From assembly GCA_947499595.1 (NCBI GenBank), contig CANMOY010000002.1, forward strand, positions 344,377 to 408,376: a stretch of 64,000 bases of DNA, written 5' to 3'. This DNA is from an uncultured Mesonia sp. (lineage in GTDB: Bacteria; Bacteroidota; Bacteroidia; Flavobacteriales; Flavobacteriaceae). The notes under the pieces are model-generated. The model did not search any database, was not told the origin of the DNA, and worked only from the letters and a program-made list of their open reading frames with translations. The position numbers and the translations under genes are program-made. Below are positions 36,411 to 46,117 of the stretch, in pieces; the stretch's first letter is position 1; the number at the start of each line of letters is the position of its first letter.

Positions 36411-36743
36411 TTAACAACATTTAGGATTATGAGAAGGACCGCTGGCTAAAAAGGCCAATAAGTTTTCGCGCATATTTTGCCAAGCCTGGGCATCTATACA
36501 ATAGCAAACGCGCGTACCGCTAATGCTACCTTGTATAAGTCCTAGTTTTTTGAGCTCTTTTAAATGCTGCGATATGGTAGGTTGAGCCAAACCAATAACC
36601 TCTACCAAGTCGCCACAAACGCAGCTGTCTATTTTAATAAGATGCTGTAAAATGGCGATACGCGCAGGATGCCCCAGAACTTTGGTGAATTTTGCAATTT
36701 GGTTTTGCTCGGCAGTGAATAAATCGGTTTTGGTAAGTCCCAT
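36411..36743 (-). CDS. arsR: ArsR/SmtB family arsenic-responsive repressor
   Basis: From the ATG at 36743 (MGLTKTDLFTAEQNQIAKF) it has 110 residues with a winged-helix fold. DSCVCGDLVEVIGLAQPTISQHLKELKKLGLI holds the metal-sensing CVC motif and the recognition helix. GTRVCYCID provides the wing with two more cysteines. It represses the ars operon until As(III) binds. The longer start at 36761 adds MNLFLI and would place the coding region close to the operator. First gene of arsR-DUF6428-arsC-arsB. Confidence 0.9.
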   Translation of the reverse strand: MGLTKTDLFTAEQNQIAKFTKVLGHPARIAILQHLIKIDSCVCGDLVEVIGLAQPTISQHLKELKKLGLIQGSISGTRVCYCIDAQAWQNMRENLLAFLASGPSHNPKCC

Positions 36744-36765
36744 AATCAAAAATAGATTCATTTAT

Positions 36766-36777
36766 ATATTGCAATAT
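36766..36777. promoter_or_regulatory. Candidate ArsR operator
   Basis: ATATTGCAATAT is a perfect 12-bp palindrome 23 bases upstream of the arsR ATG. Its position and AT-rich dyad fit ArsR-family operators; binding is inferred. Confidence 0.6.
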
Positions 36778-36835
36778 TACGATGAATAAGAAAAGCCACC
36801 AATGGTATTTTATTTTTTAACAGTTTGTGTTCGGA

Positions 36836-37315
36836 CTAGAGTTTAACAAATACTGCAAGGCGCAGCTCCAATTGTACCCCAGTAGAGCTGCCCTCGTGCC
36901 TGAGATAGTAGGTGGCGCTGGGTATAAAGTTATGCGTATCTTCACGGGTAACGGGTCGCATTCCTTGAATGTGACTAAATTTTACATCACGGTTTTTTAT
37001 ACCCCAACCGATATAGGGCGAGAACCCCCAGTTTTTACCCACAAATAATACCGATGCCAAATGCATACTCAGCGTGGTTTTAATACGTCTATAGTCGGCC
37101 TGCTCAAAAGCATACTGTTTATGGTCGCTTGCTTTACGGAAGTAATCTTGGTTAAATTGATCTTGGTGGTTGATATAACTTCCGGTTAAACCGATATAAA
37201 ATAAATTTTGTTTGTTTTTGGCCAGTATAAATTTGATTTCGGGAAGAACCGACCAACTGCGGTAATCGGGATGAATAAAGCCGCACGTCCGAACGCTTGA
37301 GGATTCGTGTGGAGG
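36836..37315 (-). pseudogene. 3' remnant of an outer-membrane protein gene
   Basis: The frame is open from ~37315 and reads PDYRSWSVLPEIKFILAKNKQ, LTGSYINHQDQFNQDYFRKASD, GKNWGFSPYIGWGIKNRDV and ends VQLELRLAVFVKL, the pattern of the C-terminal strands of an outer-membrane barrel. There is no plausible start, and the sequence stops matching coding pattern near 37290, next to the insert carrying the next two genes. The 5' half is absent from this locus, so the gene was probably interrupted by that insertion. Confidence 0.6.
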
Positions 37316-38206
37316 CTAGAGCCAGGAATTAATTTTATACGGTGTTGTATGTGTTTTTTTAATTTCGTATTCAAAATTAAGTACTCTCAAGCCATAAAAT
37401 TTAAGTGTTTGTTTTGCTTTTATTTTTCCGTCATTAAAACTTACCGTTAGGTGGTCTTTAAATGACTTTATATAATTTGTCCATAAGTTTCCACTTTTGT
37501 CTTTTAGCAAAAAGTAAAACCCACTATCTCCAATTTTCCTACCAGCAGATTTTAAGATTAGCTCTCCGTTACTACCAACACATGGTTCTAAAATAACTGT
37601 CGCATTTCCGTTTGGTAATGGAAACATTGCTTTAATGCAAGTTATTCCGTTTGGAATTGTACAAGTTTCATAAATGCCTGAATAAACAACTTGTTTCGTT
37701 TTTTTAATTGTTCTTAACCAAATTGTTCGTTTTACTTTTTTGGTTTTTTTATCAATTAGTTGAATAATATCGCTATTCATTCCCTTAGTGTTCTTGCGGT
37801 TTTTCATGGGAATGTTTAGTTGCTCAATTCTATTACTGAACAGTATTTTTAGGAGATAGCCGAAAAATTTAAAAATAGGATTCCAGTTAGTTTTCAATTC
37901 AAATTCATAACTACTCGTGTTTTCGTAAAAGTCAATTACGTTTTTTGATAATTTATTAATTTCGGTTGTTGGTAAGTTTAATTGGTTAATTGAATTTATT
38001 AATCCTTTACTTAGTTTAGAGGTACAGATTTCTAAATTTTCATTTTCCGCTAACTGCTTAATAAATTTTTCCCCAATTCCATTTGTATTTCCAAATGGAC
38101 CTAACAACCATTCATATTCTTTTGAATTGATTTTTTTACCTGAAACAATTACCCATTGTTGAGTAACCCAATCTTGAAAGTTCTGTTTAATAAAAGCAAA
38201 TCCCAT
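37316..38206 (-). CDS. Protein of unknown function next to a CrtA-like gene
   Basis: The 296-residue protein begins 2 bases after the stop of the CrtA-like gene, so they are cotranscribed. Residues ~1-150 are mostly helical with a hydrophobic stretch near 108-122 (NPIFKFFGYLLKILF). Residues ~195-296 are beta-rich with DSGFYFLLKDKSGNLWTNYIKSFKDHLTVSF. I do not recognise the family. Its lower GC than the neighbours suggests transfer together with the upstream gene. Confidence 0.55.
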   Translation of the reverse strand: MGFAFIKQNFQDWVTQQWVIVSGKKINSKEYEWLLGPFGNTNGIGEKFIKQLAENENLEICTSKLSKGLINSINQLNLPTTEINKLSKNVIDFYENTSSYEFELKTNWNPIFKFFGYLLKILFSNRIEQLNIPMKNRKNTKGMNSDIIQLIDKKTKKVKRTIWLRTIKKTKQVVYSGIYETCTIPNGITCIKAMFPLPNGNATVILEPCVGSNGELILKSAGRKIGDSGFYFLLKDKSGNLWTNYIKSFKDHLTVSFNDGKIKAKQTLKFYGLRVLNFEYEIKKTHTTPYKINSWL

Positions 38207-38208
38207 TA

Positions 38209-38913
38209 TTAAACAGTTTTCTTAGTGTAATTGCTATAGCCTTTCCAAGAACCGTATTCTGAAAGAGGTTTAAATCTAAGAGTTGTAAACTCAAAATGAA
38301 AGTTTTTACGTTCTCTTTCTTTCATGGCGTTTGAGTGTCTTTTAGGTTTTGGCATTTTGCTATGACCGTGAACCATACTTTCCATTTCTTTTATATTTTT
38401 CCAAATTGAAAAAGTTGAAACTGTATTCGGAAATTTGAAAGATGCAATAGAAAGTAAAGTGCCAGAATGATCTCTAACTAATTTTTCAACTGGTATTCCC
38501 CATTGTAAGAATCTCGGAACTGCTAGAGGTTTCATACGAGCAATTGTTACGGCAACTACAGGTGAATTTGGATTGTCTAAAATTTGGTTTTTCTTTGGTG
38601 TTTTATACCCTTTTATCTTTCCCCAATCTCTCATAAAACCTAAGCGAATGTGCCAACCTTTATTTAGAATTTTGCCAAAATTGTCTTTTTCTAGAAAGTT
38701 TTCAAGGTCTTTTTCGCTTTCCCATTGAGCAAAGATTGCTACTTCTCTTATTAAAAAACGAGAAGGTGATAGAATAGGAGAACCTAAAGTCATAGCGGTC
38801 ATATATTCCGAATAAATTAGACCTTTTGTTTTTGTATTAATCAAGTTTATAAATAGTCCTTTAATCGCTTTTCCAAATGGAATTTTTACAAGGTGAAAAG
38901 AGGAAATATTCAT
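38209..38913 (-). CDS. CrtA-like (spheroidene monooxygenase family) protein
   Basis: The 234-residue protein resembles the spheroidene monooxygenase (CrtA) family: GSPILSPSRFLIREVAIFAQWESEKDLENFL, then TIARMKPLAVPRFLQWGIP and TVSTFSIWKNIKEMESMVHGHSKMPK, the heme-linked histidine region in the family. CrtA oxidises carotenoids to keto derivatives, but no carotenoid genes are near and Bacteroidota members are often of unknown role. First gene of a two-gene unit. Confidence 0.7.
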   Translation of the reverse strand: MNISSFHLVKIPFGKAIKGLFINLINTKTKGLIYSEYMTAMTLGSPILSPSRFLIREVAIFAQWESEKDLENFLEKDNFGKILNKGWHIRLGFMRDWGKIKGYKTPKKNQILDNPNSPVVAVTIARMKPLAVPRFLQWGIPVEKLVRDHSGTLLSIASFKFPNTVSTFSIWKNIKEMESMVHGHSKMPKPKRHSNAMKERERKNFHFEFTTLRFKPLSEYGSWKGYSNYTKKTV

Positions 38914-39225
38914 TTATTTTTTATTGAAAGTTTCTTGTTTAGCTATGATTCATAAATTACTGGCAACAGCAGTTTGTCTCAACAATAATTTAATTCCCGG
39001 GAGAATCGAATATATAGATTTTCTTAAAGGTGCGTACCCAAATACGTTTCTCTATAACCGAGGTTTTGAGATAGTCCGCCGATCTCGTATAACCATCAGT
39101 TACGGGTAAATATACGTTAATTTTCGTTTAGGCACTGATGTTAGCAATTCCGAGTGGATTCGGACATAGTCTCCCGACGGTTCGGGACGCCGTAATTGTG
39201 GTTATAAATTGCTGTGCAACGTATT
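38914..39225. other. Intergenic region with cassette-like motifs
   Basis: No gene. It contains two related stretches when read on the - strand: GGGAGACTATGTCCGAATCC (complement of ~39154-39175) and GGCGGACTATCTCAAAACC (complement of ~39065-39085), plus a short hairpin TCCCGA-CGGT-TCGGGA (39172-39187) and GCTGTGCAACGTAT next to the stop of the following gene. Such conserved inter-cassette sequences flank single accessory genes in some Bacteroidota. Confidence 0.35.
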
Positions 39226-39825
39226 TTATTCATTTTCCTCATTAAGTCCAACAATGTCTTTTCGAATCTTTTTTCTCCATTTCTTTCCGTATTTTTTGTC
39301 CAAATATTCGAAGACTGTTTTGTTATATTCATAAAGGCTTTCCTCTGCAATTGCCTCACAACCATATTCGACAAAATTCACATTATATTTCTTTGCAAAT
39401 TTTGAGTCTGATTTATAAAATACAGGTGCGATTCCACTGGATTCCAGTATATTTATTTCTCCATTTTTTATGTCCGCAAGTGCTTTTTCTCGGTTTAGTC
39501 CAAATCTTGGTTTCATAACAAATTCAAACACGTATTCTTTCGGGTTGTCAACTCGAATTATTGTATCAAGATTTTCATATCCTAAAGCTGTTAATTCAAT
39601 AGTTTCCAAACTGTCTCTTTCTCGAATTTTGTATCGATATTCAAATTTTCCTTTTTCGTTTGTCATTGAATATCTATATCTTGATTTATAATTTATGTAA
39701 GCATTCTCAAGAGGTTTTCCGTTGACTTCGGACAATACAATTCCTTTAATCAGAACTTCGCTTTTTTCTTGTGAAAATCCGACTATTGAATTCAGAAATA
39801 ATATTGTCAGTATGAGTTTTTTCAT
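39226..39825 (-). CDS. Secreted CarboxypepD-reg-like domain protein
   Basis: From the ATG at 39825 (MKKLILTILFLNSIVGFSQ, signal peptide) it has 199 residues. Residues ~23-100 form a carboxypeptidase-regulatory-like beta-sandwich: IKGIVLSEVNGKPLENAYINYKSRYRYSMTNEKGKFEYR, a pattern shared with TonB-dependent receptor plug extensions. The lysine-rich C-terminal half (KYGKKWRKKIRKDIVGLNEENE) is unassigned. It stands alone between non-coding flanks and looks like an accessory cassette. Confidence 0.65.
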   Translation of the reverse strand: MKKLILTILFLNSIVGFSQEKSEVLIKGIVLSEVNGKPLENAYINYKSRYRYSMTNEKGKFEYRYKIRERDSLETIELTALGYENLDTIIRVDNPKEYVFEFVMKPRFGLNREKALADIKNGEINILESSGIAPVFYKSDSKFAKKYNVNFVEYGCEAIAEESLYEYNKTVFEYLDKKYGKKWRKKIRKDIVGLNEENE

Positions 39826-40067
39826 ATGTGGCACACCTCGTTAAACCAACTCAAATATACACTTTTAATACAATTTTTTACGGGATAAAGTTGCACACGG
39901 TTATTGCGATTACTCTGTCCAGGCTGCTTTATTTTAAAAGACTAGAAGAACACGATGCAATCGCCCAGCAGCGGGGGTGTCATTTTAGCTATTGCATTGC
40001 ATATTAAAAAGACTTGGTAAGGGGCTTAATTAATGCAATTACAATGTTGGTGGATGAAAATATTTCA

Positions 40068-40943
40068 TTAAAAACCCCCCCAAGCATACCGGAGTTTTAT
40101 GCCGTAAGACATCAATCGGGCATTTTGTGCCAATGGCGTTTGGCTAAGGCTATTCCATTTAAAAGCATCTGGTTTTTTAGATTGGTACTCCACTAGAGGA
40201 TTGTTTTTGTCGGCTGTTTTTAAACCTTTAAGGCCGTAATTCAAAAAGAATCCGATATAAAAATGCTGATTTTTATACACTTCACTTTTTATTCCACTTT
40301 CAAAGATAGCCGAGTAAGTAGTTTGCCAATTTAAATTTTGCTTTGAGGTTTTGACATCGTCAAACCGACCAAAACCCATAAATAACGGATCGTCTAGAGT
40401 GACTTCGTATTGAGGATAGTAACCACTTGTTTTGAGAAAGTCTATTGCTTGATCAAATTCTGCTTCTAGAACCAAGTTGACCTGAGCACCAGCCCTAAAG
40501 TAAAATTTAATTTCTCCGCTGGTTTGCCATTGTAAACTGAGCGGAAATTGAAGATTTCCTATTTGTTGTTGCTCTTTTAATCTTTGTGCCTCGAATTGAA
40601 AAACAAAGTTCTCTTGTTCCAAGTCTATACTTTGATATTGGTCTTCTATTTTGGCTACACTCAATTTGGCGGTATACTTTTGGTATATTCCAGCCAATTG
40701 TAAAGACCAATTTTCATTAAGATAAAAACCATAGCCTAGACCCAACCCCCAATTTCTTTCTGGTGCTGTAAATGTTTGTTGGGTTTCGTAATCAACATAA
40801 GAGAACCCTCCTAAGGCCTGAACAGAAAATTCACTGCTTTTTTGTGAGTAACCACCCCAAGTAAGACTGCAAATACTTAAGAAAATCATTGTTTTTATTA
40901 AAATGATATGACGTTTGCGGGTGTTTGCGCTTTTGCAATTCAT
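40068..40943 (-). CDS. Outer-membrane beta-barrel protein of the adhesin operon
   Basis: The 291-residue protein has a basic n-region followed by a hydrophobic stretch (MIFLSICSLTWGGYSQ). Barrel-like strands follow: VQALGGFSYVDYE, NWGLGLGYGFYLNENWSLQLAGIYQ, IKFYFRAGAQVNLVLEAEF, FYIGFFLNYGLKG, and a C-terminal SYGIKLRYAWGGF with terminal aromatic residue. It starts 8 bases after the giant adhesin stop, so it is likely the last gene of that operon. It may help surface presentation of the adhesin, which is inference. Confidence 0.7.
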   Translation of the reverse strand: MNCKSANTRKRHIILIKTMIFLSICSLTWGGYSQKSSEFSVQALGGFSYVDYETQQTFTAPERNWGLGLGYGFYLNENWSLQLAGIYQKYTAKLSVAKIEDQYQSIDLEQENFVFQFEAQRLKEQQQIGNLQFPLSLQWQTSGEIKFYFRAGAQVNLVLEAEFDQAIDFLKTSGYYPQYEVTLDDPLFMGFGRFDDVKTSKQNLNWQTTYSAIFESGIKSEVYKNQHFYIGFFLNYGLKGLKTADKNNPLVEYQSKKPDAFKWNSLSQTPLAQNARLMSYGIKLRYAWGGF

Positions 40944-40951
40944 ATGAGTTT

Positions 40952-43900
40952 TTATTCTATAATTAATTTAAAGGATTCTGTGTGATTACCGATTTGGTAA
41001 CTAGCTAAATAAACACCAGCAGATAAAGTATCAGGTAAATCTATAGGAGTGTTTTTTTCTGTTATTTTCCAAACCCCAACTTGTATACCCTGTAATGTAT
41101 AAAGCCTTACAAATGCAGGTTGTTGAAGAGAAATCTCAGTTTGACTTACCTCAAAATGAAGTTGATTGCCAGCTTGGTTAGGATTTGGCCAAGCGTTAAA
41201 ATCGGCAGATTGACTTAAGGAGATCTGGCCAGTACAAGTATGTAGAATAGTTCCGTTTGCTAAAAAAAGTTTAACAGCATATTCGGCTTGTGGGTCTAAT
41301 ATGTCTTGGGAATGAGGACCCGCACTATAATATTGTTCGTTACCGATTGGCTTAGCATTTTTAAACCATTGATAACCCACAAATTGATAGCCGCCGTTAG
41401 TCGCTGGATTATTATTAACCAGTAACACATTGTCGAATTTTTGATGAACAATATCAAAAAATGCAAATTGCTTTTCGATTATTATCCAATAGGTTTGCGT
41501 ACTGCTTCCATCTTGAGAGGTAATAGTTACTTTTTGCTTGTAAATACCTGGTTTGGGGGTTTCAATTTTAAAACTTTTTGCAGGGCTTACTTGAGCATTA
41601 ACCTCTGTGGTTATCTCAATATTTACACTTTCTTTTTGGCTCGTGCAGGCTATCTGGTAATCAAGCTTTTTTGGTGGTGTGTTAAATTGTTTTTCCTCAA
41701 TTTGTATAGTATGTGCCGAGGCATCTCTACTGTTAATTTGTAAATTCTGGGACATACTAGTGGCAGGATGATAATTGTTATTTCCTGGTTGTTCGGCAGT
41801 AATTTGTATTTGACCAGAACTTAGTAAATTCACCCAACCTGTTGGCGAAACTGTGGCTGGGGGACTGACTCCCGCATATGAATAAGTGAATTGCACGGGC
41901 AAACCTGAACTCGCGCTAGCTTGAAGTTGAAAATCTGAATCGTCTTCTAGTATTTTTAATCCAGGGGCTTGAAAGTTTATACTCTGTGCTGCTTTTTCAA
42001 TCACCAATTGTGCACTAAGGCTAATGGGGTCACAATTTACATCTGAAGCCGGCGGACTTATGACCGCAGTAACAGTATAATTTCCTGCGTCTATTGCGCC
42101 ATTGGGACTGCTAGTTTGAGGGCTTATACTATAATTAACTTGTGCTCCTGCGGGTAAATTGCTTACGCTTAGACTATGTAAATTTCCATCGTAAGTAAAT
42201 TGACCATCATTAAAACTTACTGCCTCTAAGGGCGAAGCTAAAACTTGAATATTTTGGGTTTGCGTACTGGTATTACCGTTTTGATCTTGAAACGTCCACG
42301 TAATGCTATGATTTCCTTGTGTATTGATAGGGAAAACCGCATCGTTGGTCACCAAGACGCTTCCTCCACAATTGTCAGTTGCAGTTGGCGGTGTTAAATC
42401 TGTTGGCAGCAGCTCACAAGCTTTTGATATAGTGGGCAAGCTAGCCAGGTCTGGAGTAGGCGGCATGGTATCATCTATTACAATATTTTGGGTTTGCGTA
42501 CTGGTATTGCCGTTTTGATCTTGAAACGTCCACGTAATGCTATGATTTCCTTGTGTATTGATTGGGAAAACCGCATCGTTGGTCACCAAGACGCTTCCTC
42601 CACAGTTATCTGTAGCAGTTGGCGGCGTTAAATCTGTTGGCAACAGCTCACAAGCTTTTGTTATAGTGGGCAAGCTAGCCAGGTCTGGTACAGGTGCCAA
42701 TGAGTCGATGACTTGAATGTTAATGGAACAACTACTAGTGTTTCCTGCTCTATCGGTTACCAGCATACTTACACTCTGAGCACCAATCATGCTACAATCA
42801 AAAATCTGGGGTGTAATTTGTATACTAGCAATTTGATCGTTATCTGTGCTTCCCGCATCCACCATGGCTGGGGTAATACTGGCAGTGCCATTTGCATCTA
42901 GATAAACTTGAAGGCTTTGGCATAGGGCGGTAGGAGCAAGGTTATCTGAGGTATTAATAAAGCCGTTCTTTGTAAGGCTTGCACTGCAGGCTTGGGTTGT
43001 GGTAATACTCAAACTAACGTCATAAACTCCAAAACTGCTGTAGGTATGGGTGGGATTTTGCAGTGTAGAGGTATTTCCATCACCAAAATCCCATAACCAC
43101 CCTGTGATAGGTAAATTACTTGTAGAATTGTCTTGAAAATTAACCGTCAAATTAGGAAATCCAGTTGTGGTATCGGTAGTAGAGAAGTCAGCTATGACTT
43201 GGTTGATGCTGATATAATCTATTTTATTTTCGGTATAGGAGCATCCTGTATCTGTTGTGATTTTAAGGCTAACCTTAAAGTTTCCTGGGGTATTGTAGGT
43301 GTGACTGGGGTTTTGAACAGTCGAAGTATTCCCGTCTCCAAAATCCCATTCCCATTGTGTAATCGATCCATTTCCGTTTAAGGTTGAGGTGTCTGTGAAA
43401 GCAATAGTACTTCCGATACAGCTCGAAGTAGTACTTCTGGTAAAATTTGCGGTTGCAGTTTGAACGCGTATTAAGGCAGTATGGGTATTGTAGGTGTTAA
43501 AAATGGTATCGGTGGTTTTTAAAGATACCGTATAATCTCCTGGACTTACAAAGTTGTGTATGGGGTTTTGAGCAGTCGAAGTATTCCCGTCACCAAAATC
43601 CCATTCCCATAGATCTGGATATTCAGAGGTGTCTGTGAAAAATACCGTATGCGGTATCCCACATCCTTCAGTAGGATTGGCGGTAAAATCGGTGTTCCGC
43701 ACCGGTAAATCGGCATTGTACTCTAAAGCACCAAGGTCTATTTGATCTTGACTAAAAAAGCTATCATCATACAATCGAGCCTGACCATTCAAATCTACAT
43801 CAGTCAATAGATTTCCGCCAGCTTGTGTATAGGCAGTATTGTTTCCTACATTGACCGCCCGACTAGTGTTTTTAAGACTAAAGTCATCTTGAAACGGATT

Positions 43901-46090
43901 GTTAAAAACCAAAGTGGGGGTCAAACCATAGGTATTTATATTGCCGTTGGTGGTAGTGTTATTGCCTTCAATAAGACTGTGGTAAGCGGTATAAGTTCCG
44001 CCAAGTAATTCCTTAATATCACCAAAAATGATACTATTATGCAAAATAGGATTAGACAGTTTGGTTACAATGGCTTCACCTTGAGGGGCCGAATTAAGGG
44101 CTACACTCACATTGGTAAATTGCATTTGGCCGTTCAAATTTATATAGATGCCTCCTCCAGCATCAGTGGCGTGATTGTGATGTATAATAGAATTGACAAG
44201 ACTAGAATTAGCATCGATATTATATATTCCAGCACCTCTATTGGCAGAATTGTCTTGTAGTTTTAGGTTTTTAAAGGGTATATTGGCCTTTCTAATATAA
44301 ATGCCGCCGCCTGAGAAGTGGGAGAAGTAATTTCCGTTGATGTAAAAACCTGAAATGCTTTGGCTTACAGAACTGGCGTTAGCCCCTTGTATGGTAAAAC
44401 CATCTACTTTTGTTTGCCCTAGATTGCCAGAGCCCATAAGCACGTGATAGGTATTCTGAGCTCTTGAGCTAGCTGTATGCCTTACACCTGTATTAGGGGC
44501 AGGATTTATAAGAGCGTCGTTTGCATCGCGATCACCACTTAATATGCTGGCATTGTTAGTATTACTCAGGTCTCTTTGCGATATGCTATTTTCAGTTCCG
44601 GCAAAACCACCAAATAATTGAACATCTTTAACCAGTAAAAATGCATTAGCCCTTCCCTTTTGTTTTCCAAATTCTCCATCAATAGGACTATATAAAGGGG
44701 TGTAGGTGCCACCGGCAACCCAAATTTGTAAGGGGGTTGTAGCCCAATTAGGACTAGCATTATTATTTGCCCATTTTAAGGCATGGGCTAGTTCGGGAAT
44801 GGCATTTGCCCAACTAGAACCATCGCCTTGGGGGTTAGGCGTGTTTTTATTAACATATAAAATTTGGTTAGCGTCTGGTTGGTAAACCAAGGTTTGTTTA
44901 TTCGTTTGGGCAGTGGCTAACGAACCGGTATTGCCTACTCCATCGGTAAGTTGTAGACTTAAATTTAGCACTCCGTTACTTAAACCGCTTAAATTTAAAT
45001 CGCTTATTTGTTGATTGGCTTGGCTGATGACACCAGAACCGCTAAGGGGTGTGCCTCCATTATTACTCGTTATGGTGTATTGATAGGTTGCGCCTATTTC
45101 GGCTGCAGCTATAGTGAAACTGGCATTGTTTTCATTGCTAATTGCTATAAGCGCTTGATCAAATTGTACTGTATATCCCGTGGGTGCCACCCCGTCAACC
45201 AAAACCCCATTTGTATTGGCTACATTATTTAAATTCAGGTTGGCGGCTAAACCATTGCTATTTTGTAGGCTGCCTCCGTTTGCGCTAAGGCCATTAATAC
45301 CAATACCATTCGAATCAAAATCACCAGCTTGTACCGTGTAAACAAAATCTAAGCTACTTGTGCCACTACCACTAGAATAGGTGGCATTTTTAAGGCTAGA
45401 TCCTACTGCGATAGTAATCTGCGGAACTCCATTAAGGGTATTGACAATGATGTTTTGATCAAATTGAATACTAAAATTAAGATCGTCACCAGCGGCATAG
45501 GTGTTATTAAGGGGCACGCTCACATTGTTGATAATTGGATTACTGGTAGGGAAACTAACTTGAATATTATCAAGCCCAAAATTATTTAGCGTTGCTAAGT
45601 TGTCGGGTTTAATCTTAAAGCTGCTGATGTTGCTCGCCAAATTTGTATTGACAACAAAAACTGGAGAGACGACTCCAATGGGGTAAGACGCAAAGGGGGT
45701 AATAACTTGATCGTTAGGGTCTAATAAGCTAATTTGGTAATTTCTATAAGCCACACAAGTCAATCCATGTAAGGTAAAATTGGTAGGATTTCCATTTTTT
45801 GTAAAACTAATCACCCAGGGGTTTGTATTTCCAGCTCCACCATTGTAATAAAATACCTGCGAACCATTTACTTGGGTAAGCCCAGCATTACCGTTTGACG
45901 TAGCGTGGGTGATTGTCATAGTATAGACGTTACCTCCCACAGTAATAGATTGGCTAATAGCACTGTTGTTATTTTGAAGTACTGCATTTTCTAAGTCAAA
46001 GGTAATGCTTTGGGCACTTAGGCTGCTTAGCATAAGCATTAACAGAAGAGACAAGTTAATTTTTACTAAAGTGGTCGTTAGGTATTTCAT
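40952..46090 (-). CDS. Giant T9SS-secreted multidomain adhesin-like protein (1712 aa)
   Basis: The signal peptide (to SSLSAQS) is followed by a jelly-roll-like region (~30-190), Ig-like/cadherin-like repeats (~190-405), and a right-handed beta-helix region (~410-790; ILYVNKNTPNPQGDGSSWANA, GGGIYIRKANIPFKNLKLQDNSANRGAGIY). Three PKD domains follow near 830, 915 and 1000, each with WDFGDGNTST. Next are HYR-like units (~1070-1280), two of them almost identical, an MBG-like unit (FTYDGNLHSLSVSNLPAGA), and more Ig-like units. A T9SS sorting domain (~1632-1712) ends in ESFKLIIE. It is likely a surface-exposed adhesin. Operon partners are a tail-collar protein upstream and a barrel protein downstream. 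Confidence 0.88.
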   Translation of the reverse strand: MKYLTTTLVKINLSLLLMLMLSSLSAQSITFDLENAVLQNNNSAISQSITVGGNVYTMTITHATSNGNAGLTQVNGSQVFYYNGGAGNTNPWVISFTKNGNPTNFTLHGLTCVAYRNYQISLLDPNDQVITPFASYPIGVVSPVFVVNTNLASNISSFKIKPDNLATLNNFGLDNIQVSFPTSNPIINNVSVPLNNTYAAGDDLNFSIQFDQNIIVNTLNGVPQITIAVGSSLKNATYSSGSGTSSLDFVYTVQAGDFDSNGIGINGLSANGGSLQNSNGLAANLNLNNVANTNGVLVDGVAPTGYTVQFDQALIAISNENNASFTIAAAEIGATYQYTITSNNGGTPLSGSGVISQANQQISDLNLSGLSNGVLNLSLQLTDGVGNTGSLATAQTNKQTLVYQPDANQILYVNKNTPNPQGDGSSWANAIPELAHALKWANNNASPNWATTPLQIWVAGGTYTPLYSPIDGEFGKQKGRANAFLLVKDVQLFGGFAGTENSISQRDLSNTNNASILSGDRDANDALINPAPNTGVRHTASSRAQNTYHVLMGSGNLGQTKVDGFTIQGANASSVSQSISGFYINGNYFSHFSGGGIYIRKANIPFKNLKLQDNSANRGAGIYNIDANSSLVNSIIHHNHATDAGGGIYINLNGQMQFTNVSVALNSAPQGEAIVTKLSNPILHNSIIFGDIKELLGGTYTAYHSLIEGNNTTTNGNINTYGLTPTLVFNNPFQDDFSLKNTSRAVNVGNNTAYTQAGGNLLTDVDLNGQARLYDDSFFSQDQIDLGALEYNADLPVRNTDFTANPTEGCGIPHTVFFTDTSEYPDLWEWDFGDGNTSTAQNPIHNFVSPGDYTVSLKTTDTIFNTYNTHTALIRVQTATANFTRSTTSSCIGSTIAFTDTSTLNGNGSITQWEWDFGDGNTSTVQNPSHTYNTPGNFKVSLKITTDTGCSYTENKIDYISINQVIADFSTTDTTTGFPNLTVNFQDNSTSNLPITGWLWDFGDGNTSTLQNPTHTYSSFGVYDVSLSITTTQACSASLTKNGFINTSDNLAPTALCQSLQVYLDANGTASITPAMVDAGSTDNDQIASIQITPQIFDCSMIGAQSVSMLVTDRAGNTSSCSINIQVIDSLAPVPDLASLPTITKACELLPTDLTPPTATDNCGGSVLVTNDAVFPINTQGNHSITWTFQDQNGNTSTQTQNIVIDDTMPPTPDLASLPTISKACELLPTDLTPPTATDNCGGSVLVTNDAVFPINTQGNHSITWTFQDQNGNTSTQTQNIQVLASPLEAVSFNDGQFTYDGNLHSLSVSNLPAGAQVNYSISPQTSSPNGAIDAGNYTVTAVISPPASDVNCDPISLSAQLVIEKAAQSINFQAPGLKILEDDSDFQLQASASSGLPVQFTYSYAGVSPPATVSPTGWVNLLSSGQIQITAEQPGNNNYHPATSMSQNLQINSRDASAHTIQIEEKQFNTPPKKLDYQIACTSQKESVNIEITTEVNAQVSPAKSFKIETPKPGIYKQKVTITSQDGSSTQTYWIIIEKQFAFFDIVHQKFDNVLLVNNNPATNGGYQFVGYQWFKNAKPIGNEQYYSAGPHSQDILDPQAEYAVKLFLANGTILHTCTGQISLSQSADFNAWPNPNQAGNQLHFEVSQTEISLQQPAFVRLYTLQGIQVGVWKITEKNTPIDLPDTLSAGVYLASYQIGNHTESFKLIIE
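42248..42688. repeat. Recent in-frame duplication in the adhesin gene
   Basis: A 207-bp block at 42248-42454 recurs at 42482-42688 with only a few differences, a period of 234 bp (78 codons). Each copy encodes an HYR-like unit starting DLASLPT and containing CELLPTDLTPPTATDNCGG. The high DNA identity points to a recent tandem duplication or gene conversion. Confidence 0.9.
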
Positions 46091-46117
46091 ACAATTGGTA
46101 TTACAAGAGAATAAAAC

